A DNA stretch of 64,000 bases from Salipiger profundus (GCF_001969385.1 NZ_CP014796.1:2807501-2871500); one strand, 5' to 3'; shown: positions 26,275-35,891, counted from the stretch's first letter. The notes: generated by a model from the letters alone, not told the origin. Made by a program: numbers and translations.

Positions 26275-29211
26275 ATGCCCCAACGCGCACGGATCGCGGC
26301 CGTTCTTGGCCCGACCAACACAGGCAAGACCCACTACGCCATCGAACGGATGCTCGGCCACAGGACAGGCATGATCGGCCTGCCGCTGCGCCTGCTTGCG
26401 CGCGAGGTATACGACAAGATCGTGGCCGCGCGCGGCCCGTCCGTCGTGGCGCTCATCACCGGCGAGGAACGGATCGTTCCGCCGCGCGCCCAGTACTGGG
26501 TGTGCACCGTCGAGGCCATGCCCGAGGGGATGGGCTGCGACTTCGTGGCCATCGACGAGATCCAGCTCTGCGCCGATCCCGAGCGCGGCCATGTCTTCAC
26601 CGACCGGCTGCTGCGGATGCGGGGCCTGCACGAGACGCTCTTCATGGGGTCCGACACCATGCGCGGGCCGATCTCGCAGCTGGTGCGGGGCGTCGAGTTC
26701 ATCCGCCGCGAGCGCATGAGCCAGCTTGGCTATCTCGGCTCGAAGAAGATCAGCCGGATGCCCGCGCGCTCGGCCATCGTCGGCTTCTCGGTCGACAACG
26801 TCTATGCCATCGCCGAGCTGATCCGCCGCACCAAGGGCGGTGCCGCCGTGGTCATGGGGGCGCTCAGCCCGCGCACCCGCAACGCGCAGGTCGAGCTCTA
26901 CCAGAACGGCGAGGTCGACTACCTCGTCGCCACCGATGCCATCGGCATGGGGCTCAACCTCGACATCGACCACGTGGCGTTTTCCTCGCTCACGAAGTTC
27001 GATGGGCGCCGGATGCGGCCGCTGCAGCCGAATGAACTGGCGCAGATCGCAGGGCGCGCGGGGCGGGGGATGCGCCCGGGCACCTTCGGCACGACCGGTG
27101 ATGCCGGGCAGATCCCCGACGAGTGGGTCGAGGCGATCACCTCGCACAGCTTCACGCCGATCCGGAAACTGAACTGGCGCAACCCCGAGCTGCGCTTCGG
27201 CTCGATCGACGCGCTTGCCATCTCGCTCGAGCAGGCGCCGCAGGACGAGTGGCTCACCAAGGCCCGCGAGGCCGACGACCTCAAGGCGCTGAAGTCGCTC
27301 GGCGACGACGGCGAGGTGCAGGCACGGGCCTCGAACCCGCGGTCGGTGCAGCTATTGTGGGACGTCTGCCGCATTCCCGACTTCCGTGGCATAAGTCATG
27401 CGGAACATGCGGGCCTGTTGCAGGTTATCTTCAAGCACCTGCACGAGCGCGGCACGATCCCGGCGGATTTCCTCGCACGGCAGGTGAAGCGGATCGACCG
27501 GACCGACGGGGACATTGACACCCTGTCGAAACGGCTGGCCTATATCCGCACGTGGACCTATGTGGCCCAGCGGAAGGGCTGGGTCGACGACGAAAGCCAT
27601 TGGCGCGACGCGACCCGCGCTGTAGAAGACGCATTGTCCGACGCGCTCCACGCGCGCCTGACGCAGAGATTTGTTGACCGGCGGACATCAGTGCTGCTTC
27701 GCCGGTTGAAGCAGAAGGAGGCCCTTTTGGCCGAGGTGAACGACAAGGGTGAAGTGACCGTCGAAGGCGAATTCGTCGGTCGGCTGGAAGGGTTCCGGTT
27801 CCGCCAGGACCAGGGCGCGACGGGGCAGGAAGCGAAGGCGCTGAAGCAGGCGTCGCTGCAGGCGCTGGCGCCGCACTTCCACCTGCGGGCGGACCGGTTC
27901 TACAATGCACCGGATACCGAGATCGACTTCACCGAGCAGGGTGGTCTGATGTGGGGTGAGCAGGCCGTGGGCAAGCTCGCCAAGGGCGACGATCCGCTGA
28001 AGCCGCGCGTGGTGGCCTTCGTGGACGATATCGCCGGTCCGGAAGTCCAGCAGAAGGTCGAGCGCCGCCTGCAGCATTTCATCGACCGCAAGATCGCAGC
28101 GCTCTTCGAGCCGCTGATGAACCTGCAGCGCGACGAGACGCTGACCGGGCTTGCCCGTGGCTTCGCCTTCCGCATGGTCGAGGCGCTGGGCATCCTGCCG
28201 CGCAGCCTCGTTGCCGACGAGGTCAAGCAGCTCGACCAGGACGCGCGCGGCGCGCTGCGGAAGCACGGCCTGCGGTTCGGTCAATACACGATCTTCATGC
28301 CGCTTCTTCTGAAGCCCGCGCCGACCCGGCTGCGGCTGGTGCTGTGGTCGCTGTTCAACGATCTCGACACCTTCCCCGAGGCGCCGCCGCCGGGGCTGGT
28401 GACCGTGCCGAACATGCGCGACGTGCCGATGCAGCACTACACGCTCTCGGGCTATCGCCCGGCGGGCGAGCGTGCGATCCGCATCGACATGCTCGAGCGG
28501 TTGGCGGACCTCCTGCGCCCGCAGGACAGCCGGGGTGGCTTCGAGGCCAACGCAGACATGCTGTCGATCACCGGCATGACGCTCGAGCAATTCGCCGATC
28601 TGATGCAGGGTCTTGGTTATCGTGCCGAAAAGGGTGAGCGCGAGAAGGTGCGCACCGCAGACCAGGTCGTGACCGAAACCTCCGAGCCCACCGCAGAGCC
28701 GGGTGAGGGCGAGCCGGTCATGGATGCCGCGCGCGAAGAGGAAACGACCCCCGCCGCGATGCCCGATCCCGCCGACGAGCCCGCGCCCGCCGACGTGATC
28801 TCCGGCACCGAGAGCATCGACGACGAGGGTTTTGCTCCGGTCAACGAAGACCCGCAGCCTGAACAGGTCGACGACAACATCGCCGAGACCCCCGAGGAAG
28901 AGATCCTGCCGGGCGAGGCGCCCGACGCCGCGCTCGCCGGGCCCGAGACCGAGGTCTTCTATACCTTCGTCTGGGTCGGCAACCGCAATCGCGGTGGCGG
29001 CAACCGTCGCGAGCGCGACGGCCAGAAGGGCGCGCCGCGCGGCAAGGGCGGAAAGCCCCAGGGCAAGGGCGGACCGCGCAAGGCCAAGGGTGGGAAGCCC
29101 CAGGGCGGCGGCAAGGCCAAGAACTACGAGTCGCGTCCCCGCAAGGAAGACAAGATCGACCCCGACAACCCCTTCGCGGCGGCTCTCATGGGCCTGAAGA
29201 ACAAGTCGTAA
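26275..29211 (+). CDS. SUV3-like DExH RNA helicase
   Basis: A 978-residue helicase related to the mitochondrial SUV3 RNA helicase. Motif I (LGPTNTGKTHYA) is near residue 10, motif II is DEIQ (AIDEIQLCADPERGH), and motif VI is QIAGRAGRG. The SUV3-type C-terminal region follows (EALGILPRSLV). The last 250 residues contain an acidic stretch and then a Lys/Gly-rich basic tail (RGKGGKPQGKGGPRKAKGG), which probably binds RNA. Its role in bacteria is not well defined. It abuts the S4 gene, whose GTG follows the TAA directly. Confidence 0.9.
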   Translation: MPQRARIAAVLGPTNTGKTHYAIERMLGHRTGMIGLPLRLLAREVYDKIVAARGPSVVALITGEERIVPPRAQYWVCTVEAMPEGMGCDFVAIDEIQLCADPERGHVFTDRLLRMRGLHETLFMGSDTMRGPISQLVRGVEFIRRERMSQLGYLGSKKISRMPARSAIVGFSVDNVYAIAELIRRTKGGAAVVMGALSPRTRNAQVELYQNGEVDYLVATDAIGMGLNLDIDHVAFSSLTKFDGRRMRPLQPNELAQIAGRAGRGMRPGTFGTTGDAGQIPDEWVEAITSHSFTPIRKLNWRNPELRFGSIDALAISLEQAPQDEWLTKAREADDLKALKSLGDDGEVQARASNPRSVQLLWDVCRIPDFRGISHAEHAGLLQVIFKHLHERGTIPADFLARQVKRIDRTDGDIDTLSKRLAYIRTWTYVAQRKGWVDDESHWRDATRAVEDALSDALHARLTQRFVDRRTSVLLRRLKQKEALLAEVNDKGEVTVEGEFVGRLEGFRFRQDQGATGQEAKALKQASLQALAPHFHLRADRFYNAPDTEIDFTEQGGLMWGEQAVGKLAKGDDPLKPRVVAFVDDIAGPEVQQKVERRLQHFIDRKIAALFEPLMNLQRDETLTGLARGFAFRMVEALGILPRSLVADEVKQLDQDARGALRKHGLRFGQYTIFMPLLLKPAPTRLRLVLWSLFNDLDTFPEAPPPGLVTVPNMRDVPMQHYTLSGYRPAGERAIRIDMLERLADLLRPQDSRGGFEANADMLSITGMTLEQFADLMQGLGYRAEKGEREKVRTADQVVTETSEPTAEPGEGEPVMDAAREEETTPAAMPDPADEPAPADVISGTESIDDEGFAPVNEDPQPEQVDDNIAETPEEEILPGEAPDAALAGPETEVFYTFVWVGNRNRGGGNRRERDGQKGAPRGKGGKPQGKGGPRKAKGGKPQGGGKAKNYESRPRKEDKIDPDNPFAAALMGLKNKS

Positions 29212-29598
29212 GTGTCGGACGGCGCGGCCAAGCTCCGGATCGACAAGTGGTTGTGGCAGGCCCGCTTCTTCAAGACGCGGAGCCTTGCCGCCAAGATCGT
29301 GTCGGGCGGCGTCCGGGTGAACACGCTGAAGGTGGCCAAGCCCGCCTACGGCGTTGCCCCGGGCGACGTTCTGACCTTTGCGCAGGGGCGACAGGTGCGG
29401 GTGATCCGCGTCGTCGCCCTTGGCGAACGGCGCGGACCGGCGCCGGAGGCGCAGGCGCTTTATGAGGATCTCGATCCGCCCAAAGCGCCGGAGAGCGACG
29501 CCGCTCCGGCACCCTCGGTGCCGCGCTACGAGAGGGGCGGACGGCCGACGAAGCGCGACAGACGCATGCTCGATCGGCAGCGGGATGTGCTTGAATGA
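29212..29598 (+). CDS. S4 domain RNA-binding protein (Hsp15-like)
   Basis: A 128-residue protein with an N-terminal S4 domain: LRIDKWLWQARFFKTRSLA, then VSGGVRVN. Hsp15 of E. coli binds stalled 50S subunits carrying peptidyl-tRNA; this protein is its closest recognised relative. The C-terminal 50 residues are charged, ending RRMLDRQRDVLE. The start is GTG at 29212, immediately after the helicase stop, so translation is probably coupled. Confidence 0.9.
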   Translation: MSDGAAKLRIDKWLWQARFFKTRSLAAKIVSGGVRVNTLKVAKPAYGVAPGDVLTFAQGRQVRVIRVVALGERRGPAPEAQALYEDLDPPKAPESDAAPAPSVPRYERGGRPTKRDRRMLDRQRDVLE

Positions 29599-29653
29599 TC
29601 CCGCAACGTGGTCTAGCTAACCCTAAACGCAAGACGCTCACGGATGAACTGCC

Positions 29654-29992
<339 letters not shown>

Positions 29993-30011
29993 GGCCTGAT
30001 TCGCGCGTCAG

Positions 30012-30071
30012 CATCCGTTTTTCGGATGTTAGCGCCTGCCATCCCTTTCAAGCGATTGACTTGAAAGGGAT
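30012..30071 (+). terminator. paired hairpins after fdxA
   Basis: CATCCG/CGGATG (30012-30017 and 30023-30028, loop TTTTT) is followed by ATCCCTTTCAAG/CTTGAAAGGGAT (30041-30052 and 30060-30071). The second stem is a perfect 12 bp and leads into ATTTCCCTTTTCTC, a moderately T-rich tail. Together they likely end the helicase-S4-fdxA transcript before carD. Confidence 0.55.
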
Positions 30072-30278
30072 ATTTCCCTTTTCTCGAGAATCTGGGAAGT
30101 GGCGCATTTTTGTGCTATGATCTGGCTCAATGAGAATGCCGCAAACACATGGCCGGGCCTGTCTGCACCCGGATGATTGATCTAGGACGCGTGTTGTCGA
30201 AGCGAACGGGATGTGCCGCATCTCCGTCCGCTTTTGTTGTCCGTGTGTGAGCGGTGTGGCTGCTGAGGACCCTGTTGT

Positions 30279-30788
30279 ATGACCAAGACCAAGAAAAACG
30301 AATTCCGCCCCAACGACTACGTGGTCTACCCTGCCCATGGTGTCGGCCAGATCATGTCGATCGAGGAGCAGGAAGTCGCCGGCATGAAGCTGGAACTGTT
30401 CGTGATTTCCTTCGAGAAGGACAAGATGACCCTGCGGGTGCCCACCCACAAGGCGACCGAGGTCGGGATGCGCTCGCTCAGCTCGCCCGACGTGGTGAGC
30501 CAGGCGATGAAGACGCTCAAGGGCAAGGCCAAGGTGAAGCGCGCCATGTGGTCGCGCCGCGCGCAGGAGTATGAGCAGAAGATCAACTCCGGCGACCTGA
30601 TCGCCATCGCCGAGGTCGTGCGCGACCTTCACCGCGCCGACGACCAGCGCGAGCAGAGCTACTCCGAGCGTCAGCTCTACGAAGCCGCGCTCGAGCGCCT
30701 GACCCGCGAAGTGGCCGCCGTGAGCGGCGGCGACGAGGTGTCGGCCGCACGCCAGGTCGACGAAGTGCTGGGCCTGCGCGCCGCCTGA
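30279..30788 (+). CDS. carD: CarD family transcriptional regulator
   Basis: A 169-residue RNA polymerase-binding factor. The N-terminal Tudor-like domain (NDYVVYPAHGVGQIMSIEEQ, ending in DKMTLRVP) binds the beta subunit. The C-terminal helical domain (SRRAQEYEQKINSGDLIAIAEVVRDLHR, in parts) touches DNA at the upstream edge of the bubble. In Rhodobacter sphaeroides CarD activates promoters that lack the final T of the -10 element. A long leader of about 200 bp lies between the fdxA terminator and the ATG. Confidence 0.96.
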   Translation: MTKTKKNEFRPNDYVVYPAHGVGQIMSIEEQEVAGMKLELFVISFEKDKMTLRVPTHKATEVGMRSLSSPDVVSQAMKTLKGKAKVKRAMWSRRAQEYEQKINSGDLIAIAEVVRDLHRADDQREQSYSERQLYEAALERLTREVAAVSGGDEVSAARQVDEVLGLRAA

Positions 30789-30813
30789 TCGCGGCGACAT
30801 CGGAACTGTTTGG

Positions 30814-30840
30814 AAAAGCGGGCCCTCGGGTCCGCTTTTT
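30814..30840 (+). terminator. Rho-independent terminator of carD
   Basis: AAAAGCGGGCC (30814-30824) pairs with GGTCCGCTTTT (30829-30839) with one G-U pair, loop CTCG, ending in a T5 run. Confidence 0.9.
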
Positions 30841-30900
30841 CGTTGTGTCAGGGCCGCCGTGCGGTGCCTTCGGGTGGCAAGCCACCGCCCGCGCGGGGCC

Positions 30901-32772
30901 TCAGGCGGCGTCGTTGCGCTTTTCGGAAAGCGCCGTGTAAAGCGCGGTCTCGAGTTCCTTCTCGAGCTCGCGGGCGCGTTTCACATAGGCCTCGTTCTCG
31001 GCCGAGGGCACGTTCGGATCCCAAAGCTGCGCCAGCTCGCGCACGGTTTCCCGGTCGTGGTGATAGAAGGTCTCCTGCGCGATGGCGGCCTCGTAGTCCG
31101 ACATGCCGATCTCTTCCAGAACGTAGCGACCGGCCCGCAGCGAGCTGTCGAACATCTCGCGCACGATCTTGTCGGCCCCCGCCTGGTAGAGTTCGTAGAC
31201 ATGGGTGCGGTCGTGTGCGCGGGCGACGATGAACAGGTCCTCTCGCATCCGGCGGGCGAAGCGCACGAGCTTCGTCGTGGCCTTTGGATCATCGAGCCCG
31301 GCGACCAGCACCTTGGCGTCCTTGATTCCCGCCGCGTGCAGCAGCTCGGGGCGGGTGGGGTCGCCGAAGAACCCCCGGAAGCCGAAGCGCCGCATCAGTT
31401 CGATGGTCTTCATGTCGTGGTCGATCACCACGGTCTTGTAGCCCGAGCTCTGGACAAGGCGGTTCACGATCTGCCCGAAGCGGCCGATGCCGGCGATGAT
31501 GATCGATCCCTCGGGCTCGATCTGCTCTTCGGGTTGCGCCTCGCGCGATTCAACGATCCGGTTGGAGACGTAGTCGAAGAGGATGAAAAGCAGCGGGGTG
31601 ATCAGCATCGAGAGCGCCACCACCAGCAGCAGGCGCTGTCCGAGCGCCTGCGTGAAGATGTTGAGCTGCAGCGCGAAGGAGATCAGCACGAAGCCGAATT
31701 CCCCTGCCTGTGCCAGCGACAAGGTGAACAGCCAGCGCCCCCGCGTGCGCAGCTTGAACATGCGCGACAGCCCGTAGAGGATCGCGCCCTTGAGCAGGAT
31801 CAGCCCCAGCGCCAGGCCCAGGATCGTCATGGGTTCGCGCATGAAGGCCGAGATGTCGATCCCGGCGCCGACGGTGATGAAGAACAGCCCGAGCAGCAGC
31901 CCCTTGAACGGCTCGATGTCCGACTCGAGCTGGTGGCGGAATTCAGAGTTTGCCAGCACCACGCCGGCAAGGAAGGTGCCGAGGGCAGGCGAAAGGCCCA
32001 CCATCTCCATCAGGAAGGCGATGCCCACGACGATCAGCAGCGCGACCGCCGTGAACATCTCGGGCAGGCGGGCAGAGTTGATGTGGCGGAACAGCGGACG
32101 CGCGCCGTAGATGCCCGCGACGATGATCAATGCGACCGCCGCCAGCGTGACCAGCGCGACGCCCCAGCCGGGCAGGCCCTCGACCAGCGACAGGCCGTGG
32201 TGCACGTCTTCTTCCTGCGCCGTTCGGCGGATCGAGCCGTCGGCGGCAAGTTCGGCGGTGCTCTGGACCGCCAGCAGGGGCAGCACGATCAGCATGGGAA
32301 TGACCGCGATGTCCTGCGTGAGCAGCACCGAGAACGCCGACCGGCCGCCGGTCGATTGCATGAGGCCCTTTTCGCTCAGGGTCTGCAGCACGATCGCGGT
32401 GGACGACAGCGCGAAGACCATGCCGCAGGCAAGCGCCGGCGCCCAGCCAAGCCCGAGAAGCATCGCGCCTGCCATCACCGCCAGCATCGTCAGCACGATC
32501 TGCGAGCCGCCGAGTCCCACGAGCCGGTGACGCATGTCCCACAGCGCGCGCGGTTCCAGTTCGAGCCCGATGATGAAGAGCATCATCACCACGCCGAACT
32601 CGGCGAAGTGGCGCAGGTCGTCGGTGGCCGAGACAAGGTGAAACACCGGCCCGATGACAATCCCCGCCAGCAGGTAGCCCAGCACCGAGCCAAGCCCGAG
32701 TCGGGCGGCGATCGGTACCGCGATCACCGCGGCAGCAAGGTACACCGAGGCCTGAAAAAGAAATCCGTCCAT
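30901..32772 (-). CDS. KefB/KefC-type cation:proton antiporter (CPA2)
   Basis: A 623-residue inner-membrane antiporter. Residues 1-385 are the CPA2 transport domain with about 12 helices, including LGYLLAGIVIGPV, LFIIGLELEPR and QDIAVIPMLIVLPLL. Residues 400-530 are a RCK/TrkA-N domain (IIAGIGRFGQIVNRLV, FGDPTRPELLHAAGI). Kef systems export potassium and acidify the cytoplasm in response to electrophile-glutathione adducts. The ATG at 32772 (MDGFLFQASVYLAAA) is the family start; upstream in-frame codons lack hydrophobic content. No KefF/KefG partner is adjacent. Confidence 0.92.
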   Translation of the reverse strand: MDGFLFQASVYLAAAVIAVPIAARLGLGSVLGYLLAGIVIGPVFHLVSATDDLRHFAEFGVVMMLFIIGLELEPRALWDMRHRLVGLGGSQIVLTMLAVMAGAMLLGLGWAPALACGMVFALSSTAIVLQTLSEKGLMQSTGGRSAFSVLLTQDIAVIPMLIVLPLLAVQSTAELAADGSIRRTAQEEDVHHGLSLVEGLPGWGVALVTLAAVALIIVAGIYGARPLFRHINSARLPEMFTAVALLIVVGIAFLMEMVGLSPALGTFLAGVVLANSEFRHQLESDIEPFKGLLLGLFFITVGAGIDISAFMREPMTILGLALGLILLKGAILYGLSRMFKLRTRGRWLFTLSLAQAGEFGFVLISFALQLNIFTQALGQRLLLVVALSMLITPLLFILFDYVSNRIVESREAQPEEQIEPEGSIIIAGIGRFGQIVNRLVQSSGYKTVVIDHDMKTIELMRRFGFRGFFGDPTRPELLHAAGIKDAKVLVAGLDDPKATTKLVRFARRMREDLFIVARAHDRTHVYELYQAGADKIVREMFDSSLRAGRYVLEEIGMSDYEAAIAQETFYHHDRETVRELAQLWDPNVPSAENEAYVKRARELEKELETALYTALSEKRNDAA

Positions 32773-32922
32773 GATCCATCCGTCTGAGCAATCCGTCCCA
32801 AGATGGGACAGACGGCCCGGGGATGACAACAGCCCATCGTGACGCGCCGATGGCGGCGGGGCTGCCGGGTGTGACATTCAAGTGAAATTCACGCCTGCAC
32901 GCCACCTATACGAGAGTGCCGC

Positions 32923-32951
32923 TTGACGCAGGAGCAGGAGCGGCGTATTCG
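32923..32951 (+). promoter_or_regulatory. candidate promoter of the riboswitch-metZ transcript
   Basis: TTGACG (32923-32928) and TATTCG (32946-32951) are 17 bases apart. The expected transcription start, about six bases on, falls on the first base of the riboswitch stem, which supports the call. The -10 match is only partial. Confidence 0.55.
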
Positions 32952-32955
32952 CCTT

Positions 32956-33012
32956 TCGTGGCGCTTTGTTACCGGATTGCGGGCCACGTTAAACATGCCG
33001 CTAAAGAGGTCG
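32956..33012 (+). ncRNA. SAM-II riboswitch
   Basis: The P1 stem is CGTGGC (32957-32962) with GCCACG (32983-32988). The loop has the conserved ACCGGATTGC stretch. Downstream of P1, GTTAAACATGCCGCTAAAG and then AGGT (33007-33010) provide the second pseudoknot partner: ACC in the loop with GGT. This order and these conserved bases match the SAM-II class found before methionine genes in alphaproteobacteria. The gene it precedes, metZ, is a standard SAM-II target. High SAM should lower metZ expression. Confidence 0.88.
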
Positions 33013-33014
33013 AA

Positions 33015-33053
33015 CGAAAGCCCCTTTCGCTTGACCGCGGCTGGGGCTTTTTT
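33015..33053 (+). terminator. attenuator-type terminator between SAM-II and metZ
   Basis: AAAGCCCC (33017-33024) pairs with GGGGCTTT (33043-33050), followed by T6. The left arm is also part of another hairpin, CGAAAG (33015-33020) with CTTTCG (33024-33029), which cannot coexist with it. The metZ start and its own ribosome site (GGAGGG) lie downstream at 33075-33089, outside the riboswitch. Control by early termination is therefore likely. Confidence 0.75.
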
Positions 33054-33088
33054 CAATTGCGGCGCAGGGGGCCGCGGAGGGAACAGGA

Positions 33089-34270
33089 ATGACGACGAAG
33101 GGACGACGCACGCAGGCGGTTCACGGCGGCACCAAGCGTAGCCAGTGGGGCGAGCTCAGCGAAGCGATCTTTCTCACCCAGGGGTTTGCCTACGACAGCG
33201 CCGAGCAGGCCGAGGCGCGGTTCCTCGGGGCGGGCCCGGACGAATACATCTACGCGCGCTACGGCAACCCGACGGTGGCCATGTTCGAAGAGCGCATCGC
33301 GCTGTTCGAGGGCGCCGAGGATGCCTTTGCAACGGCCTCCGGCATGGCGGCGGTGAACGGCGCGCTGTTCTCCATGCTCAAGGCGGGTGATCGGGTGGTC
33401 TCGGCCCGCGCGCTCTTCGGGTCGTGCCTCTACATCGTCGAGGAAATCCTGCCACGTTTCGGCATCGAGGTCGTTCTCGTGGACGGTGCCGACCTCGACC
33501 AGTGGAAGGAGGCGCTCGCTTCCGGCGCCAAGGCGGTGTTCTTCGAGAGCATGTCGAACCCGACGCTCGAAATGGTCGACATCGAGGCGGTCTCGACCCT
33601 TGCCCATGCGGCCGGCGCGACGGTGATCGTCGATAACGTGTTCTCGACCCCGGTGTACTCGAATGCCATCGCGCAGGGGGCCGATGTCGTGGTCTATTCC
33701 GCGACGAAGCACATCGACGGCCAGGGCCGCGCGCTTGGCGGGGTGATCCTCGGCAGCCGCGAGTTCATCCGCAAGACGGTCGAGCCCTACATGAAGCACA
33801 CCGGCGGCTCGATGAGCCCCTTCACCGCGTGGATCATGCTCAAGGGCATCGAGACCATGGACCTGAGGGTGCGCGCCCAGTCGACCTCGGCCCGGGCCAT
33901 CGCCGAGGCGGTGACCGGCCATCACAAGGTAACCCGGGTGAGTTACCCGGGGCTTGTGAGCCATCCGCAGCACGAACTGGCACAGCGCCAGCTTGGCGGG
34001 GCAGGCGGCACGATGGTGGCGTTCGAAATCGAGGGCGGAAAGGAGGCGGCGTTCCGCTTCTGCAACGCGCTCGAGATCATCCTGATCTCGAACAACCTCG
34101 GTGATGCGAAATCGATCGCCACCCATCCGGCGACGACGACGCACCAGCGGCTGAGCCCCGAGCAGCGTGCGGGTCTGGGCATTTCCGACGGGCTGATGCG
34201 ACTGTCCGTCGGCATCGAAGCGACCGAGGACCTCGTGTCCGACATTCTGCAGGCCCTGGACGCGGCGTAA
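33089..34270 (+). CDS. metZ: O-succinylhomoserine sulfhydrylase
   Basis: A 393-residue PLP enzyme of the Cys/Met metabolism family. It makes homocysteine from O-succinyl- or O-acetylhomoserine and sulfide in methionine synthesis. The PLP Lys is in YSATKHIDGQGR (near residue 208). YARYGNPTV, TASGMAAVNG and the C-terminal ATHPATTTHQRL block fit MetZ rather than cystathionine gamma-synthase. It is preceded by a SAM-II riboswitch and terminator, so SAM level should control it. Confidence 0.93.
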   Translation: MTTKGRRTQAVHGGTKRSQWGELSEAIFLTQGFAYDSAEQAEARFLGAGPDEYIYARYGNPTVAMFEERIALFEGAEDAFATASGMAAVNGALFSMLKAGDRVVSARALFGSCLYIVEEILPRFGIEVVLVDGADLDQWKEALASGAKAVFFESMSNPTLEMVDIEAVSTLAHAAGATVIVDNVFSTPVYSNAIAQGADVVVYSATKHIDGQGRALGGVILGSREFIRKTVEPYMKHTGGSMSPFTAWIMLKGIETMDLRVRAQSTSARAIAEAVTGHHKVTRVSYPGLVSHPQHELAQRQLGGAGGTMVAFEIEGGKEAAFRFCNALEIILISNNLGDAKSIATHPATTTHQRLSPEQRAGLGISDGLMRLSVGIEATEDLVSDILQALDAA

Positions 34271-34285
34271 TGGTCGTGCCGCAGT

Positions 34286-34319
34286 CACGGAACGGTTCAC
34301 ACTCTCGTGCAGTTCCGTG
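34286..34319. other. inverted repeat between metZ and folE2
   Basis: CACGGAAC (34286-34293) and GTTCCGTG (34312-34319) around 18 bases. The plus strand then runs into A7, not T, so it is not a plus-strand terminator. It may be an operator for folE2 or a weak structure; I cannot decide. Confidence 0.3.
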
Positions 34320-34399
34320 GGGATCGAAAAAAATGGAAATGCGACGTGGCGGAAACTACATCTGCCCTGTCGCTGACTAGCCTCTTGAGAAAGCCCGCA

Positions 34400-35491
34400 A
34401 TGAACGTGCACACGCCGGAAATCGACCGCAAACCCAGCCGCGAGGAAGCCGCCGAGGCTCTGGCGCTCCTGCGCCGTTTCGCCGACACCGCACAGGATGG
34501 CGAAATCGACGCGCTCGATCCTGCCATCGCCGCGCTGCGCGACGGTGTGGTCTACCCCGAGCTGTCCCGCGATTACCCTCACGGCTTCAGCGTCGACGAG
34601 GCTTATCGCGATACGCTGCCCGACCTGCAGAACGGGCCTGCGTCTCTCATCAAGGGCGAGGACCGGGCGATCCAGCACGTCGGGATCTCGAACTTCCGCC
34701 TGCCGATCCGGTATCGCAGCCGCGACAACGGCGACCTCACGCTCGAGACCTCGGTCACCGGCACGGTGAGCCTCGACGCGGGCAAGAAGGGCATCAACAT
34801 GTCGCGCATCATGCGCAGCTTCTACGCCCACGCGGAAAAGACCTTTTCCTTCGAGGTGATCGAGGCGGCGCTCGACGACTACAAGACCGACCTTGGCAGC
34901 TTCGATGCGCGCATCCAGATGCGCCTGTCGTTCCCGATGATGATGCAGAGCCTGCGCTCGGGGCTCTCGGGCTACCAGTATTACGACATCGCGCTCGAAC
35001 TCGTCGAGACCGCCGGGGTGCGCCGCAAGATCCTGCACCTCGATTACGTCTACAGCTCGACCTGCCCGTGCTCGCTGGAGCTTTCCGAGCACGCCCGCCG
35101 CGAGCGCGGCCAGCTGGCCACGCCGCATTCGCAGCGGTCCGTGGCGCGGGTCTCGGTAGAACTGACCGAGGACGGCTGCCTCTGGTTCGAGGACCTGATC
35201 GACCTCTGCCGCAAGGCCGTCGCGACCGAGACGCAGGTGATGGTCAAGCGCGAGGATGAGCAGGCCTTTGCCGAACTCAACGCCGCCAACCCGATCTTCG
35301 TCGAGGACGCGGCCCGGCTTTTCGCCGGCCAGCTTCAGGCGGATCCGCGGATCGGGGACTACCGCGTGCTCGCCAGCCACCAGGAAAGCCTGCATTCGCA
35401 TGATGCGGTGTCAGTGCTGACGGAGGGCACGACATTCGCGAACGAAAGCCTCGACCCCAAGCTCTTCGCAAGCCTTTTCCACGTCGGCTGA
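34400..35491 (+). CDS. folE2: GTP cyclohydrolase FolE2
   Basis: A 363-residue type IB GTP cyclohydrolase, which converts GTP to dihydroneopterin triphosphate for folate synthesis. Diagnostic blocks are VGISNFRLPI, KGINMSRIMRSFY with the metal ligand region, and STCPCSLELSEHARRE with the active-site Cys. The last 60 residues, including ASHQESLHSHDAVSV, are typical. Unlike zinc-dependent FolE, IB enzymes can use other divalent metals, so such genes are often zinc-regulated; no Zur site was recognised here. The ATG at 34400 gives a normal length. Confidence 0.95.
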   Translation: MNVHTPEIDRKPSREEAAEALALLRRFADTAQDGEIDALDPAIAALRDGVVYPELSRDYPHGFSVDEAYRDTLPDLQNGPASLIKGEDRAIQHVGISNFRLPIRYRSRDNGDLTLETSVTGTVSLDAGKKGINMSRIMRSFYAHAEKTFSFEVIEAALDDYKTDLGSFDARIQMRLSFPMMMQSLRSGLSGYQYYDIALELVETAGVRRKILHLDYVYSSTCPCSLELSEHARRERGQLATPHSQRSVARVSVELTEDGCLWFEDLIDLCRKAVATETQVMVKREDEQAFAELNAANPIFVEDAARLFAGQLQADPRIGDYRVLASHQESLHSHDAVSVLTEGTTFANESLDPKLFASLFHVG

Positions 35492-35515
35492 TCCCTCACA
35501 GCCTGCCGGGAAACG

Positions 35516-35548
35516 ATGCGCCGCCCACCTGGGCGGCGCATTTCTTTT
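35516..35548 (+). terminator. Rho-independent terminator of folE2
   Basis: A perfect 11-bp stem, ATGCGCCGCCC (35516-35526) with GGGCGGCGCAT (35531-35541), loop ACCT, followed by TTCTTTT. Confidence 0.92.
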
Positions 35549-35663
35549 GCATGTCGCTGCGCTGCAGCAATTCGTGATCGGCGGATTCAGGAAAGCTTTA
35601 CCCCGCCGCCTAAGTCTTCTTCCGGGAGGACACCGGAACCGGGCGACCGCAGGAGATTTCCAG

Positions 35664-35891
35664 ATGAGCACGTGCAACGTCCAGATCGCCACGGGGCGAT
35701 CCTCGCTGAGGCAGAAGATCGACCTGTTCTTCACGGGCCTCGGCCTCGGGGTGAACCCCTACGGCCTGCAGCGCGCCCGCATGCAGCAGATCATTTCGCT
35801 CGAGATGAAAAGTGACGACCAGCTCGCGCGCATGGGGCTGACCCGAGACGACATCCTCCCGCATGTCTTCCGCGACATCCTCGCTGTCTGA
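35664..35891 (+). CDS. small DUF1127-like protein
   Basis: A 75-residue protein. A short hydrophobic start (KIDLFFTGLGLGVNPYGLQR) is followed by MQQIISLEMKSDDQLARMGLTRDDILPHVF, which resembles the Arg-rich helix and L-x-x-x-G-(I/L)-x-R-x-D-I end of DUF1127 proteins. Those small proteins bind RNA in the cases studied. The ATG at 35664 follows AGGAG by eight bases. It has its own transcription start after the folE2 terminator and is unrelated in position to the other DUF1127 gene at 41462. Confidence 0.7.
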   Translation: MSTCNVQIATGRSSLRQKIDLFFTGLGLGVNPYGLQRARMQQIISLEMKSDDQLARMGLTRDDILPHVFRDILAV

